Positions 9,265 through 18,093 of a stretch of DNA of 64,000 bases are shown piece by piece. The stretch comes from Burkholderiales bacterium (GTDB taxonomy: Bacteria > Pseudomonadota > Gammaproteobacteria > Burkholderiales > Burkholderiaceae_C), in assembly GCA_016703325.1 (NCBI GenBank), contig JADJCH010000009.1:62001-126000 (forward strand), in the 5' to 3' direction. Under the pieces are notes generated by a model that was given only the letters and a program-made list of their open reading frames with translations, was not told the DNA's origin and did no database searches. Made by a program: the position numbers and the translations under genes. Within the stretch, counting starts at the first letter, position 1; each line of letters starts with the position of its first letter.

Positions 9265-9293
9265 TTGACCGCAAAGGGGCTCAGCACTATCCT
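9265..9293 (+). promoter_or_regulatory. Candidate sigma-70 promoter for the porin-GH17-phosphorylase operon
   Basis: TTGACC at 9265-9270, a 17-base spacer and TATCCT at 9288-9293 form a good -35/-10 pair. The palindromic operator begins two bases after the -10 box and so covers the expected transcription start, implying direct repression. Confidence 0.7.
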
Positions 9294-9294
9294 T

Positions 9295-9308
9295 TGAAAG
9301 CGCTTTCA
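9295..9308. promoter_or_regulatory. Perfect LacI-type operator at the porin operon start site
   Basis: TGAAAGCGCTTTCA lies 36 bases upstream of the porin ATG and overlaps the predicted +1. It is the second of two copies in this divergent region; the spacing could allow the regulator to bridge both sites. Confidence 0.85.
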
Positions 9309-9343
9309 GATCCTGCCGACGACGGCGTTCTACCCGACACATC

Positions 9344-10723
9344 ATGCACATCCCACACCAGGCCTTTGTGTCCCCCGCCGGGGTGCCGAACCTGCCGGCA
9401 CGCAGGCGCGCCGCCTTCGCCTGGCGGCCGGTGGCAGCCGCAGTGCTCAGCGGCCTGGCGGCCTCGGCCCAGGCGATCGACTTCGGGCCGTTTTCGCTCA
9501 CCGGCTTTGCCAAGGCCGAGTTCACCCGCGGCAGCAATCAGTGCCCGGACTGCGCGGTCAATCCGGGTGAGGACAAGCAGAAGATCTGGGCCGATCCGCT
9601 CATCCCGGGTTCGAGCGTCGAGACCCGCAGCGACGTGGTCACCCTGGTGCAGCCCTACCTGGGCGCCAAGTTTGATCTGCCGGCCGGCTTCAAGCTGGGT
9701 GGTCTGCTCAGCAAACGCTGGCGCGACGGCAAGGAGGACATCCCTGGCTTCTGGTGGGACAAGTCCGTCAACATCAGCCATGAGGACTACGGTCGGCTGG
9801 CGGTGGGCGCGATGCTCAGCCGCAGCTGGAGCCTGGCCGACTACCCCTTCGGCAGTGACATCGGGCTGTCATCGCCCTGGGCCTCCAGCGGCGCCGGTTA
9901 CGGCCTGCTCGGCCACGCCGTGCGCTACACCTCGCGCCCGCTGGATGTGTCGGTCGGCGATCTGGTGCTGGAGGCCACCTACGACCGCGGTGCCTCCGGC
10001 TGGAAGAAGAACAAGCCGCGCTTCCTGGAGTTGTACGCGCAGTTCTACCGCGAAGGCCTGATCGTCGACCTGATTTACCAGGACAGCCGCAACGGCACCC
10101 CCTCTGCCTGGGGCCAGGGCCCGTTCACCGGGCTGACGCCTTTCCCGCGCGACGATGCCAAGCTGGGCGGCTCCGGCCAGAGCATCGCGATGCTGATGGC
10201 GCGCTGGCAGTTCGACCCCAGCTGGGAGCTGCTCGGCGGCCTGCGCCACAACCGCTGGAGCGGTGCCTATGCCCGCATGACGGTGCCGCCGGCCGAAGAC
10301 ACCAGCGCGCTGGCGCAGTGGAACAACCCCTTCAACGTCGACTGGTTCTGCAAGGAGGCGCTGCCCTCGCGCTGCAACATCGACAGCCCGGGTTACGCGG
10401 CCCGCTCGCTGGACGGCACGCTGGGCCTGCGTTACCGCGTGGGCAACTGGACGGCGCACACCGGTGTGCTTTTCCTGGGTCAGGCGAAGACGAAGAACCC
10501 GAGCGAGCGTGGCCAGAGCAACCATGCGTTGATCAACACCCTGGGCCTGGAGTACGACTTCCGCAATGGCCTGAAGACCTACGGCCTGGCCGGGATGGTG
10601 CGCTACCGGCAGCTGGGCCTGTCGCCGATGTCGATGCCCGGCAACAGCTCGTTCACGAACGTCGATTCCCGTGCCGCAAGGAGCGGCAACTGGGTCGGTG
10701 CCGGCGCGGTCTATGCCTTCTGA
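9344..10723 (+). CDS. Outer-membrane beta-barrel porin, probably for glucan oligosaccharides
   Basis: A 459-residue protein with a signal peptide (cleavage probably after the AASAQA region, about residue 44), alternating hydrophobic beta strands throughout and a C-terminal Phe (GAGAVYAF), the outer-membrane insertion signal of Gram-negative porins. Strand-like stretches such as LLGGLRHNRWSGAY and GLRYRVGNWTAHTGVLF are typical. I cannot assign it to a named porin family with certainty. It is first in an apparent operon with the GH17 lipoprotein (10-base gap) and the phosphorylase, directly under the operator at 9295-9308, which argues for uptake of beta-1,3-gluco-oligosaccharides. No strong Shine-Dalgarno precedes ATG 9344. 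Confidence 0.75.
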   Translation: MHIPHQAFVSPAGVPNLPARRRAAFAWRPVAAAVLSGLAASAQAIDFGPFSLTGFAKAEFTRGSNQCPDCAVNPGEDKQKIWADPLIPGSSVETRSDVVTLVQPYLGAKFDLPAGFKLGGLLSKRWRDGKEDIPGFWWDKSVNISHEDYGRLAVGAMLSRSWSLADYPFGSDIGLSSPWASSGAGYGLLGHAVRYTSRPLDVSVGDLVLEATYDRGASGWKKNKPRFLELYAQFYREGLIVDLIYQDSRNGTPSAWGQGPFTGLTPFPRDDAKLGGSGQSIAMLMARWQFDPSWELLGGLRHNRWSGAYARMTVPPAEDTSALAQWNNPFNVDWFCKEALPSRCNIDSPGYAARSLDGTLGLRYRVGNWTAHTGVLFLGQAKTKNPSERGQSNHALINTLGLEYDFRNGLKTYGLAGMVRYRQLGLSPMSMPGNSSFTNVDSRAARSGNWVGAGAVYAF

Positions 10724-10733
10724 GGACTCTGTG

Positions 10734-12539
10734 ATGAACCGACACCCCGTCCTTCAGCCCTCGGCCCGCAGTCTGTCCAACGGAGGCCGGCTGGGGCCCC
10801 GGCTGATCGGCCTGCTGCTGCCGCTGATGGCCCTGCTGCTCACCTTCGCCCTGTCGGGCTGCGGCGGCGGCAGCGAGGTCTCCAAACCCCAGGCCGGCGG
10901 CCTGCGGGCACTGCCGGCCGAGCTGGCAACCTCGAAGGCGATCGCCTACGGCCCCTACCGCACCGCCCGCAACGATGCCGAACGGGCCAGTGAGGTCATC
11001 ACCCCGGCGATGATCAAGCAGGACCTGGACCTGCTGGTGGCCGGCGGCTTCCAGCTGATCCGCCTCTACGCGGCCGACGACAAGGTGTCGCGCCAGACGC
11101 TGCAGGTGATCCGTGACCACAGCCTGCCGCTCAAGGTGATGCAGGGCATCTGGATCAGCGGCTCCGATGCGGCGGGCAACAACGCCGAGGTGGCACGCGG
11201 CATTGCGCTGGCCAACGAGTTCGAGGACATCGTCGTGGCGGTGAGTGTGGGCAACGAGGCCATGGTCAGCTGGTCCGGCCACCGCATCGCGGCCGTGGCC
11301 ATGCTGCCCTACCTCAAGACCGTGCGCGCGGCGATCAGCCAGCCGGTGACCACCGACGACAACTGGGCCTTCTTCGTCGGGCCGAAGGTGAATTCGCCCA
11401 CCTTCTATGAACAGGACCCGACCGACGTGCTGGGCACCATCGACTTCGTGGCCATGCACATCTACCCGGGCCTGGACACACTCTACGACCTGTACGAATG
11501 GCGCTTTGCCTCGGTGCCGGCCGATCAGCGAGCTGCGGCGATGATGAACGCCGCCATGCAGCGGGCCCGGCAAAATTACGCCGACGTGCGCGCCAAGATG
11601 GATGCTGTGGGCTACCGCGACATGCCGATCGTCATCGGCGAAACCGGCTGGCAGGCGGTGGACACCGGCGGGCGGGCCTTCATCTCGCATCCGGCCAACC
11701 AGAAGCTGTATGTCGATGCGCTGAATGCCTGGGTGGCCGCCGGCACCGGTCCCAAGGGCGTGGTGCACTTCGTGGCCTTCGATGAGCCCTGGAAGCAGGG
11801 CGACGACAAATGGGGCTTCTTCACCGTCGACCGCAAGGCCCGCTTCGTGGTGAAGGATCTGTACCCCGAGTCGCTCTGGCTCGGCGCCGGCACCGGCGAG
11901 CCGGCCACCGCCTCGGTGCGGGTCGAAGACGCGGTGTATTTCCTGCCGCTCACGGTGAACGAGGCCGTCGCGGCCGACCGCTTCACTTTGTACGCGGACG
12001 CCGCCACGGCCGGTGAGGTGCGTTATGCCGATGCCCGCTGGGATGCTTTCGGCAACGGCGCGGGCGGCGTGACCGCGAGCTATCCCCCGGATGCGACTAC
12101 CTTTGCGCCGGACGATGGCAACGAGAGCCTGCTCATCACGCCGATCCCGGCGGCGGGTGGCTACTGGGGCCTGCTGCGCCACAACGGCGGCGGCGCCACG
12201 CAGAACCTGTCGGGTTTTGACGGCGGTACGCTCAACGCCTGGATCCGCACGAACGGCTACCCGGGCAAGATCGAGATCGGCATCGCCACCGACACCGAGA
12301 ACCGCGCTGGCGCTGAGGCCTACCTGCAGATCTCGCCCGGGCAGTACGGCTATTGCACCAACGATGCCTGGTGCCGGGTGAGCATTCCCCTCAGTGCGTT
12401 CAAGCAGGTGAACCCCCAGATCGACCTGCGCGCGGTGCGGCTGCCCTTCATCATCGCCGACCGCTTCTCGTTCACTGGCAAGGAGCTGGGCACGGCCCTG
12501 ACCCCGGTTCATGTCGACGCCATCTACTGGAGCCGTTGA
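10734..12539 (+). CDS. GH17-like lipoprotein (beta-1,3-glucanase / glucan-processing enzyme)
   Basis: A 601-residue lipoprotein: signal peptide with lipobox LSGC (Cys43) and a GGG spacer. Residues about 65-395 form a glycoside hydrolase 17 TIM barrel with the acid/base Glu in VGNEAMVSW (E175), the AMHIYPG strand and the nucleophile in IGETGW (E303), then FDEPWKQGDDKWGFFTVDR. Residues about 400-600 are a separate beta-rich module (PAAGGYWGLLRHNGGG, LNAWIRTNGYPGKIEIGI) resembling carbohydrate-binding jelly-roll domains. GH17 enzymes hydrolyse or transglycosylate beta-1,3-glucan. Start ATG 10734 has GAGGA at 10722-10726, overlapping the porin stop. It is probably anchored in the envelope, processing chains before uptake. 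Confidence 0.85.
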   Translation: MNRHPVLQPSARSLSNGGRLGPRLIGLLLPLMALLLTFALSGCGGGSEVSKPQAGGLRALPAELATSKAIAYGPYRTARNDAERASEVITPAMIKQDLDLLVAGGFQLIRLYAADDKVSRQTLQVIRDHSLPLKVMQGIWISGSDAAGNNAEVARGIALANEFEDIVVAVSVGNEAMVSWSGHRIAAVAMLPYLKTVRAAISQPVTTDDNWAFFVGPKVNSPTFYEQDPTDVLGTIDFVAMHIYPGLDTLYDLYEWRFASVPADQRAAAMMNAAMQRARQNYADVRAKMDAVGYRDMPIVIGETGWQAVDTGGRAFISHPANQKLYVDALNAWVAAGTGPKGVVHFVAFDEPWKQGDDKWGFFTVDRKARFVVKDLYPESLWLGAGTGEPATASVRVEDAVYFLPLTVNEAVAADRFTLYADAATAGEVRYADARWDAFGNGAGGVTASYPPDATTFAPDDGNESLLITPIPAAGGYWGLLRHNGGGATQNLSGFDGGTLNAWIRTNGYPGKIEIGIATDTENRAGAEAYLQISPGQYGYCTNDAWCRVSIPLSAFKQVNPQIDLRAVRLPFIIADRFSFTGKELGTALTPVHVDAIYWSR

Positions 12540-12546
12540 GGACGGC

Positions 12547-15500
12547 GTGGCCGCCGGCACCGCGGCGCTGGAGGCCCTGCGCGGCGGCTTTGTCGAGGAG
12601 GACGGCGAGAGCTGGTACCGCATCGACGGCTGCGACGCCCAGGCGCCCTTCTTCATGGCGCTGGCGGGTGACAGCGATCTGTGGGCCTTCGTGTCCTCCG
12701 CCGGGTCGCTGGCGGCGGGCCGCCGTGACGCGGAAGGCGCCTTCCTGCCTTACGAGACGGTGGACAAGATCCACCTGCGCTGGGAGCACACCGGCCCGCG
12801 CAGCTGGATCCGGGTCGATCTCGGGCAGGGCACCGAGCTCTGGCAGCCCTTCGCACCCCACTGCGGCAGCGGGCCGGCGCCGCAGCGGTCGGTGTGGAAG
12901 ACGCTGTCGGGCACACGCATCCGCTTTCGCGAGCTGCATCCGAGCGGGCGGCTGGTGTTCCAGCAGGAGTGGTGCACCGCCGCCGATCTCGGCCTGCTGC
13001 GCAGCGCACGGCTGTGGTCGGTGGGCGCTCCGGTGGCGGTGCAGGTGCTCGACGGCGTGCTGAACCTGCTGCCGCCGAATGTGGGGACCCGGCTGGCGTC
13101 CACCCTGAGCAGCCTGACCGATGCCTACAAGTGGAACGAAACCGCGGCTGGCGGCAGGCTGGGACTGTTCACGCTCTATGCGCAGATCTGGGACCGGGCG
13201 GAGCCCAAGGAGTCCTTCCATGCGTTGGTGGCCTGGCATGCCGGGTTGCCTGCCGCGACCCGCACCCTGTTGTCTGCGCAGCAGGTGCACGAGTTCTGCC
13301 GCAGCGGTCGGGTGCAGTCCGAGTCGCTGACCCGGGGCCGGCGCGGCGCCTTCCTGGTGCAGTTCGACACCGAAGTGAACGCGGCGGGTTGCGACTGGCA
13401 CCTGGTGATCGACGCGCCCTACAGCCAGGTGCAGGCCGCCGAGCTGGCCCGGAGCCTGGCCGGCGGGGACGGCACGCCAGCGCAGATCGCCGAGGCGCGT
13501 GCGCGCAACGAGGCGGGCCTGGCCGAGTTGCTGGCGCGTGCCGACGGGCTGCAGACGTCCGGGGACCCCATGGCCGCGGCCCACCACCAGGCCAACGTGC
13601 TGTTCAACATCATGCGCGGCGGCGTGTTCGTCGACGGTGTCCGACTGGAGCGCGATGACCTGTGTGCCTTTGCCCGCCAGCGCCACCGCGCACTCGGGCA
13701 GGCACTGACTGGCCTGAGCACCGACTGGCCCGTGCAGCTGGCCCGTGACGAGGCCATGGCCCGGGTGCGCGACGCGCTGGGCCCGCAGGGTGAGCGCCTG
13801 TTGCTGGAGTACCTGCCGCTGACCTTCAGCCGCCGGCATGGTGACCCGAGCCGGCCGTGGAACCGCTTCTCGATCCGGGTGCGCGATGCACAGGGCCGGC
13901 GGGTGGTCGACTACCAGGGCAACTGGCGCGACATCTTCCAGAACTGGGAGGCGCTGGCCGCCAGCGAGCCGGCCTACCTGGATTCAATGGTGGCGGTCTT
14001 CCTCGGTGCGATGACCCCCGACGGCTACAACCCCTACCGCATCGGCCGCGACGGCATCGACTGGGAGGTGGTGGAGCCCGACGACCCGTGGAGCTTCATC
14101 GGCTACTGGGGCGACCACCAGGTGGTCTACCTGCTGAAGCTGCTGGAGGCGACTGAGGCGCACCGCCCTGGCCGGCTGGCCGGGCTGTGGGACCGGGCGC
14201 TGTTCAGCTTTGCCGACGTACCGTACCGGCTCAAGCCCCATGCCGAGCAGACCGCCGCGCCGAAGGCCACGATTCACTTCGACCACGACGCCCACCACCG
14301 CGCCCAGCTGCGGGCGCAGGCGATCGGCGCCGACGGCCTGCGGGTCTGCGACGACGACGGCCTGCCGGTGCTGGCCACGCTGGGCGAAAAGCTCGCCACC
14401 ATCGTGCTGGCCAAGGCCGGCAACCTGCTGCCCGGAGGTGGCCTGTGGCTGCACACCCAGCGGCCGGAGTGGAACGATGCCAACAACGCCCTGGTGGGCA
14501 ACGGCCTGTCGGTGGTGACGCTGGCGCACCTGCGGCGTTTCCTGGCCTTCGTCGCTGCATTGCCGGGGGCCGATGCGCCGTTCGCGCTGCCGGCGGCCAC
14601 GCTGCAGGCGCTCACCGGGCTGCAGGCGCTGCTGCGCGCCACACCCCACGCGGTGATCCACGATGCCGAAGGGCGGCGCCGTTTTCTCGACGCCGCGGGC
14701 GAGTTGCTCGACCCCTGGCGCGCCGCGGCCTATCAGGGCGCGGCGGCGCGGGTGCCTGCCCAGGCCCCGGCCGGCCTGCTCACCGGCCTGGCGCAGGACC
14801 TGCTGCCGCTGGTGGAGGCCACGCTGCGCGCCAGCCGCCGCGACGATGGTCTGTACCACGCCTACAACCTGGTCGACCTGGCCACCCCCGGCCGCGCCGA
14901 GGTGAGCCCGCTCTACCCGATGCTCGAAGGTCAGGTGGCGATGCTCTCCAGCGGGCTGCTCTCGCCCGCCGAAGCGGTGGCGCTGCTGGATGCCCTGTTC
15001 GCCAGCCCCCTGTACTGCCCGCGGCGGCGCAGCTTCATGCTGTACCCGGACCGGGCGTTGCCGGGTTTCCTGTTGCGTAACCGGCTGGATGCCGAGGCTC
15101 TGGCGCTGCCGGTGGTGCAGCGCCTGCTGGCCGACGGCCGCGAGGACCTGCTGCAGCGGGAATCGGACGGCACGGTGCGCTTCGCCCCCGGCCTGAGCAA
15201 CCGAGGCGACCTGGAGGCAGCGGGGGCCGACCTGGGGCCGGAGCTGGCCGTGCTGGCCCAGGCCTACGAACGTGTGCTGGACCACGCCGCCTTCACCGGC
15301 CGCTCCGGCACGATGTTCGGCTACGAAGGGCTGGGCTGCATTTACTGGCACATGGTGGCCAAACTGCTGCTGGCGGTGCAGGAGCAGGTGTTCGTCGCAC
15401 ACGACGCCGGCGCACCCGAGCTGCCGGCGCTGGTCGCCCACTACCGCCGCGTGCGCGACGGCCTGGGCTACCGCAAGAGCGCCGCCGAGTACGGCGCCTT

Positions 15501-15834
15501 CCCGGCCGACCCGTACAGCCACACACCCGGCGAAGGCGGCGCCCAGCAGCCGGGCATGACCGGCCAGGTGAAGGAAGAGATCCTCACCCGCTGGGGCGAG
15601 CTGGGGCTGCGGCTGGCCGGTGGACGGATCCACTTCTGTCCGGTGCTGACCGACGCCGCCGAAGTGCCGGCCGGTGGCGCACTGGAGTTCACCTTCCGCC
15701 GGGTGCCCTGGCGCATTCGCCTGGGCGCACAGACCGCCCTGCGGGTGCTGCGCGACGCGCAGTGGCGGGAGGTGCCGGGGCTGGCTTTTGATCCGCAGGG
15801 GGTGACGGCGGTTGAAGCCTGGGTGGCTGCGTGA
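12547..15834 (+). CDS. GH94-related phosphorylase, probable GH149 beta-1,3-oligoglucan phosphorylase
   Basis: About 1,095 residues with no signal peptide, so cytoplasmic. Size and motifs fit the GH94-related phosphorylases, best GH149: DGYNPYRIGRDGIDWE, WSFIGYWGDHQVVYLLKLLE, the likely general-acid Asp in RPEWNDANNAL (D644 from this start) and, near the C-terminus, DPYSHTPGEGGAQQPG then TGQVKEEILTRWGELG. GH149 enzymes split beta-1,3-oligoglucans with phosphate to give glucose 1-phosphate. Assignment to GH149 rather than the related GH161 or GH94 is from memory of motifs. Start: GTG 12547 has TGAGGA four bases before it, overlapping the GH17 stop; an ATG at 12511 would overlap the upstream gene by 29 bases and has no ribosome-binding site. 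Third gene of the porin operon. Confidence 0.75.
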   Translation: MAAGTAALEALRGGFVEEDGESWYRIDGCDAQAPFFMALAGDSDLWAFVSSAGSLAAGRRDAEGAFLPYETVDKIHLRWEHTGPRSWIRVDLGQGTELWQPFAPHCGSGPAPQRSVWKTLSGTRIRFRELHPSGRLVFQQEWCTAADLGLLRSARLWSVGAPVAVQVLDGVLNLLPPNVGTRLASTLSSLTDAYKWNETAAGGRLGLFTLYAQIWDRAEPKESFHALVAWHAGLPAATRTLLSAQQVHEFCRSGRVQSESLTRGRRGAFLVQFDTEVNAAGCDWHLVIDAPYSQVQAAELARSLAGGDGTPAQIAEARARNEAGLAELLARADGLQTSGDPMAAAHHQANVLFNIMRGGVFVDGVRLERDDLCAFARQRHRALGQALTGLSTDWPVQLARDEAMARVRDALGPQGERLLLEYLPLTFSRRHGDPSRPWNRFSIRVRDAQGRRVVDYQGNWRDIFQNWEALAASEPAYLDSMVAVFLGAMTPDGYNPYRIGRDGIDWEVVEPDDPWSFIGYWGDHQVVYLLKLLEATEAHRPGRLAGLWDRALFSFADVPYRLKPHAEQTAAPKATIHFDHDAHHRAQLRAQAIGADGLRVCDDDGLPVLATLGEKLATIVLAKAGNLLPGGGLWLHTQRPEWNDANNALVGNGLSVVTLAHLRRFLAFVAALPGADAPFALPAATLQALTGLQALLRATPHAVIHDAEGRRRFLDAAGELLDPWRAAAYQGAAARVPAQAPAGLLTGLAQDLLPLVEATLRASRRDDGLYHAYNLVDLATPGRAEVSPLYPMLEGQVAMLSSGLLSPAEAVALLDALFASPLYCPRRRSFMLYPDRALPGFLLRNRLDAEALALPVVQRLLADGREDLLQRESDGTVRFAPGLSNRGDLEAAGADLGPELAVLAQAYERVLDHAAFTGRSGTMFGYEGLGCIYWHMVAKLLLAVQEQVFVAHDAGAPELPALVAHYRRVRDGLGYRKSAAEYGAFPADPYSHTPGEGGAQQPGMTGQVKEEILTRWGELGLRLAGGRIHFCPVLTDAAEVPAGGALEFTFRRVPWRIRLGAQTALRVLRDAQWREVPGLAFDPQGVTAVEAWVAA

Positions 15835-16080
15835 CCGGGGTCAGAGAACATGTGAAAGAACCCTCCATATGCTTCATCGGCGCCAGTTCCGTCTTCCCGC
15901 ACAATTGTGTTTCCGAAGACTGATAAGGCGCGAGGGTGGGAACAGATCCGGGGTGGAACGGCGGCGACGCAGATCGCAGAGAGGGAACTGGTTTGCAGCG
16001 GCGTGCGCAGCGACACCACCTGTCGCGCGCCCCCGCCACACTGCTTTCACTGGCTCAACACAGTGATAGGAGTGAAGACG
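15835..16080. other. 246-base intergenic region, no gene seen
   Basis: No credible coding sequence or terminator was found. The first 20 bases (ACCGGGGTCAGAGAACATG-like) recall short motifs often found beside small REP-associated transposases, but no transposase is present. The end supplies AGGAG for the small membrane protein gene. Confidence 0.5.
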
Positions 16081-16248
16081 ATGTTCTGGATCCTCATCGC
16101 CCTCTTCGGGTTCGGGTTCACCTTCATGCGCCTCGGGGCGCTGTCGGTGCTGGCGCAGGTGCTGGGTGCTGCACTGGCCGTCGCGGTCGGGCTGCTGGTC
16201 CTGATCGGGCTGTGGTGGACGGTGCGCTTCGTGCTGGCACGTCGTTGA
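16081..16248 (+). CDS. Small membrane protein, 55 residues, unknown
   Basis: Begins MFWILIALFGFGF and is almost entirely hydrophobic, with two likely membrane segments (about residues 2-20 and 22-49) and a basic end (RFVLARR). ATG 16081 follows a good ribosome-binding site (AGGAG, then TGAAGACG). It lies 43 bases upstream of the WYL regulator on the same strand. I do not recognise the family; it may be the first gene of the WYL group. Confidence 0.6.
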   Translation: MFWILIALFGFGFTFMRLGALSVLAQVLGAALAVAVGLLVLIGLWWTVRFVLARR

Positions 16249-16291
16249 ATTCCCTGCAGATGCCCCCTGTGGGGGGTCGGGAGGCCACCCC

Positions 16292-17221
16292 TTGAGCGGC
16301 TCCGGTGAGCACGGCAGGCTGGCCGAACGGCTGGTCGCGATCCTGGGGCGGCTCAACGATGGCGAAGCTCTGTCTCCTGCTGAACTGGCGGTGGACTTTG
16401 GCGTCAACCTGCGCACGATCCAGCGGGATCTGAACCAACGCTTCAGTTTTCTGCACCTGGAGCAGGTTGGCGGCCGCTATCGGCTGGATCCTGCCAGGCT
16501 GGGCAAGTTGGGTATGCCGGACCTGGCGCGTTTTGCGGCCCTGGCGGGCGTGCGGGGGCTGTTTCCGGCACTGACCCACGAGTTCCTTCGAGAGCTCTTC
16601 GATGAGCGCGTCCGCAGTGCGTACCTGATCAAGGGACACCACTATGAAGACCTGGCCGGCAAGGATGCGTTGTTTCGCCAGATCGAGTCGGCCATCGTCG
16701 AGTGCCAACGGGTGGAGTTCGACCTGGGCCAGGGTGCCGACGCCAAGCGCTACCTGGACGTCGAGCCGTACAAGCTGCTGAACCAGAAGGGCATCTGGTA
16801 TCTCGTCGCCCGGCATGCAGGCAAGCTCAAGACCTTCTCCGTGGCCCGCATCGAGCGGCTGCTGATCACGGGCCAGTGTTTCGACGCAGACCCGGCGGTG
16901 GCCCGGCGGCTGGCTGAGGAAGAGGGCATCTGGTTCACGGACGATGGCCAGGAGGTGGTGTTGACAGTGGCTGCTGAGGTGGCACCGTACTTCAAGCGCA
17001 GGCGCCTGATTCCCAACCAGCACATCGAGCAGGAACAGGCCGACGGCAGCCTGCTCATCCGGGCCCGGGTGGGCCACGAGAATCAGCTGTTGCCGATCGT
17101 GCGTTACTGGATCCCGCACCTGCACATCGTCAGCCCGCGGGAGTGGCAGGTGGAAGTCGAACAGTCACTGCACCTGTACCTGCTGGGTCAGGTGGACCGC
17201 GTCAAGAAAAATCAACTGTGA
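16292..17221 (+). CDS. WYL-domain transcriptional regulator
   Basis: A 309-residue protein with an N-terminal helix-turn-helix (about residues 10-50, LSPAELAVDFGVNLRTIQRD) and a WYL domain whose name-giving residues are W169-Y170-L171 in KGIWYLVA, followed by a WCX-like C-terminal extension. WYL regulators respond to nucleic-acid or nucleotide ligands and often control stress or defence genes. The start is TTG 16292 with GGGAGG seven bases upstream. The gene is followed after 13 bases by a helical protein of unknown function, so the two are probably one operon. It is unlike the surrounding carbohydrate genes and is probably a separate module. Confidence 0.88.
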   Translation: MSGSGEHGRLAERLVAILGRLNDGEALSPAELAVDFGVNLRTIQRDLNQRFSFLHLEQVGGRYRLDPARLGKLGMPDLARFAALAGVRGLFPALTHEFLRELFDERVRSAYLIKGHHYEDLAGKDALFRQIESAIVECQRVEFDLGQGADAKRYLDVEPYKLLNQKGIWYLVARHAGKLKTFSVARIERLLITGQCFDADPAVARRLAEEEGIWFTDDGQEVVLTVAAEVAPYFKRRRLIPNQHIEQEQADGSLLIRARVGHENQLLPIVRYWIPHLHIVSPREWQVEVEQSLHLYLLGQVDRVKKNQL

Positions 17222-17234
17222 AAGGAGTGAACTC

Positions 17235-18053
17235 ATGGTGATCGGAGTCGTTGCGGCCCTGACGGGCGGCGTTGCAGCGCTGGGCGGTGTCGGGGCGACC
17301 TTGAGCCCGATCGCAATGGCGGTGGGGAAGCTCTACGGGATCGGTGGCGACATCAATGGTTTCATTGATGCCCATGTGACGCTGATGAAGGAGTCCGACA
17401 GCGAGGTGGTGTCCAGGACCGGGAGCATCTTGGAGGCGGCGAAGTTCGGCTTCGGGCTCGGCTACCTCAGCTCGGTCACCGTGATCGCGACAGGGCAGTA
17501 CCTGCTGGGCAATACGCTGGCTGCAGTCAGCGCCGTGGCGACGGCGGCCACGCTCACCAATCCAGTGGCGATGACCTGTGCTGCCGTGGGGGCGATCCTC
17601 TACGGCTGGGCGGCGTTGAAGGACGACGAGCGGCGTTCCATCCTGGAGACCTTGGCATCGGGCCTGCAGATCGGTGTAGAGCTGATCAAGGCGATGGTGG
17701 ACTTCGTCATCCGCACAGCCGGAGAGCTGATGGACGCCAAGCTGCTGAAGCAGCTCAAGCAGTACATCGCCGACAAGGCAGCCCTGTTCGGGCGCAGCCT
17801 GGCCGACGTGACCCACCTGACCGTGGATGTGCTCAGCAGTGCGGCAGCGTCGGTGATGCGGCAATCCCAGGTTGCGTATGCGGAGACGGCCCGGTTGGCA
17901 GGGGAGACCTCCGAAAAGGTCGGCTCGGCGGTGACCGAGATCGCCAAGGTCGCCGGTGACGCCATTGGTGCCTCGGGGGATGCGGCATGGAAAGTTGTGG
18001 AAGGCGGCAAGGACCTGGTCAGGCGACGGCGCGACGACCTGCCCTCGGACTGA
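17235..18053 (+). CDS. Unrecognised helical/membrane-associated protein downstream of the WYL regulator
   Basis: 272 residues; I cannot assign a family. Residues about 1-35 are Gly/Ala/Val-rich and hydrophobic (VIGVVAALTGGVAALGGVG), and another hydrophobic stretch is at about 75-120 (YLSSVTVIATGQYLLGNTLA ... VAMTCAAVGAILYGW). The rest (about 130-260) is amphipathic helix with alternating charged and Ala-rich turns, ending in basic RRRRDD. The pattern could suit a membrane-inserting or lipid-binding effector, but that is speculation. Strong AAGGAGTGAACTC precedes ATG 17235, indicating good translation. Tight linkage to the WYL gene suggests joint function. Confidence 0.6.
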   Translation: MVIGVVAALTGGVAALGGVGATLSPIAMAVGKLYGIGGDINGFIDAHVTLMKESDSEVVSRTGSILEAAKFGFGLGYLSSVTVIATGQYLLGNTLAAVSAVATAATLTNPVAMTCAAVGAILYGWAALKDDERRSILETLASGLQIGVELIKAMVDFVIRTAGELMDAKLLKQLKQYIADKAALFGRSLADVTHLTVDVLSSAAASVMRQSQVAYAETARLAGETSEKVGSAVTEIAKVAGDAIGASGDAAWKVVEGGKDLVRRRRDDLPSD

Positions 18054-18093
18054 ACCTGCCAACGCCGCCGTTCAGGCGGGTGGGGATGGATGC

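Noticed and set aside
9128..9308. Catabolite-response (cre) sites for CcpA
   Set aside because: The palindrome fits the cre form, but CcpA/HPr control belongs to Gram-positive bacteria, and a dedicated LacI gene is present here.
6696..10061. 1,121-codon open frame on the plus strand across GH81
   Set aside because: Antisense to GH81 and overlapping the regulatory region and porin; no recognisable domain.
15830..15855. Remains of a REP-associated transposase
   Set aside because: Only a short motif resembling such flanks; no transposase coding sequence or hairpin pair.
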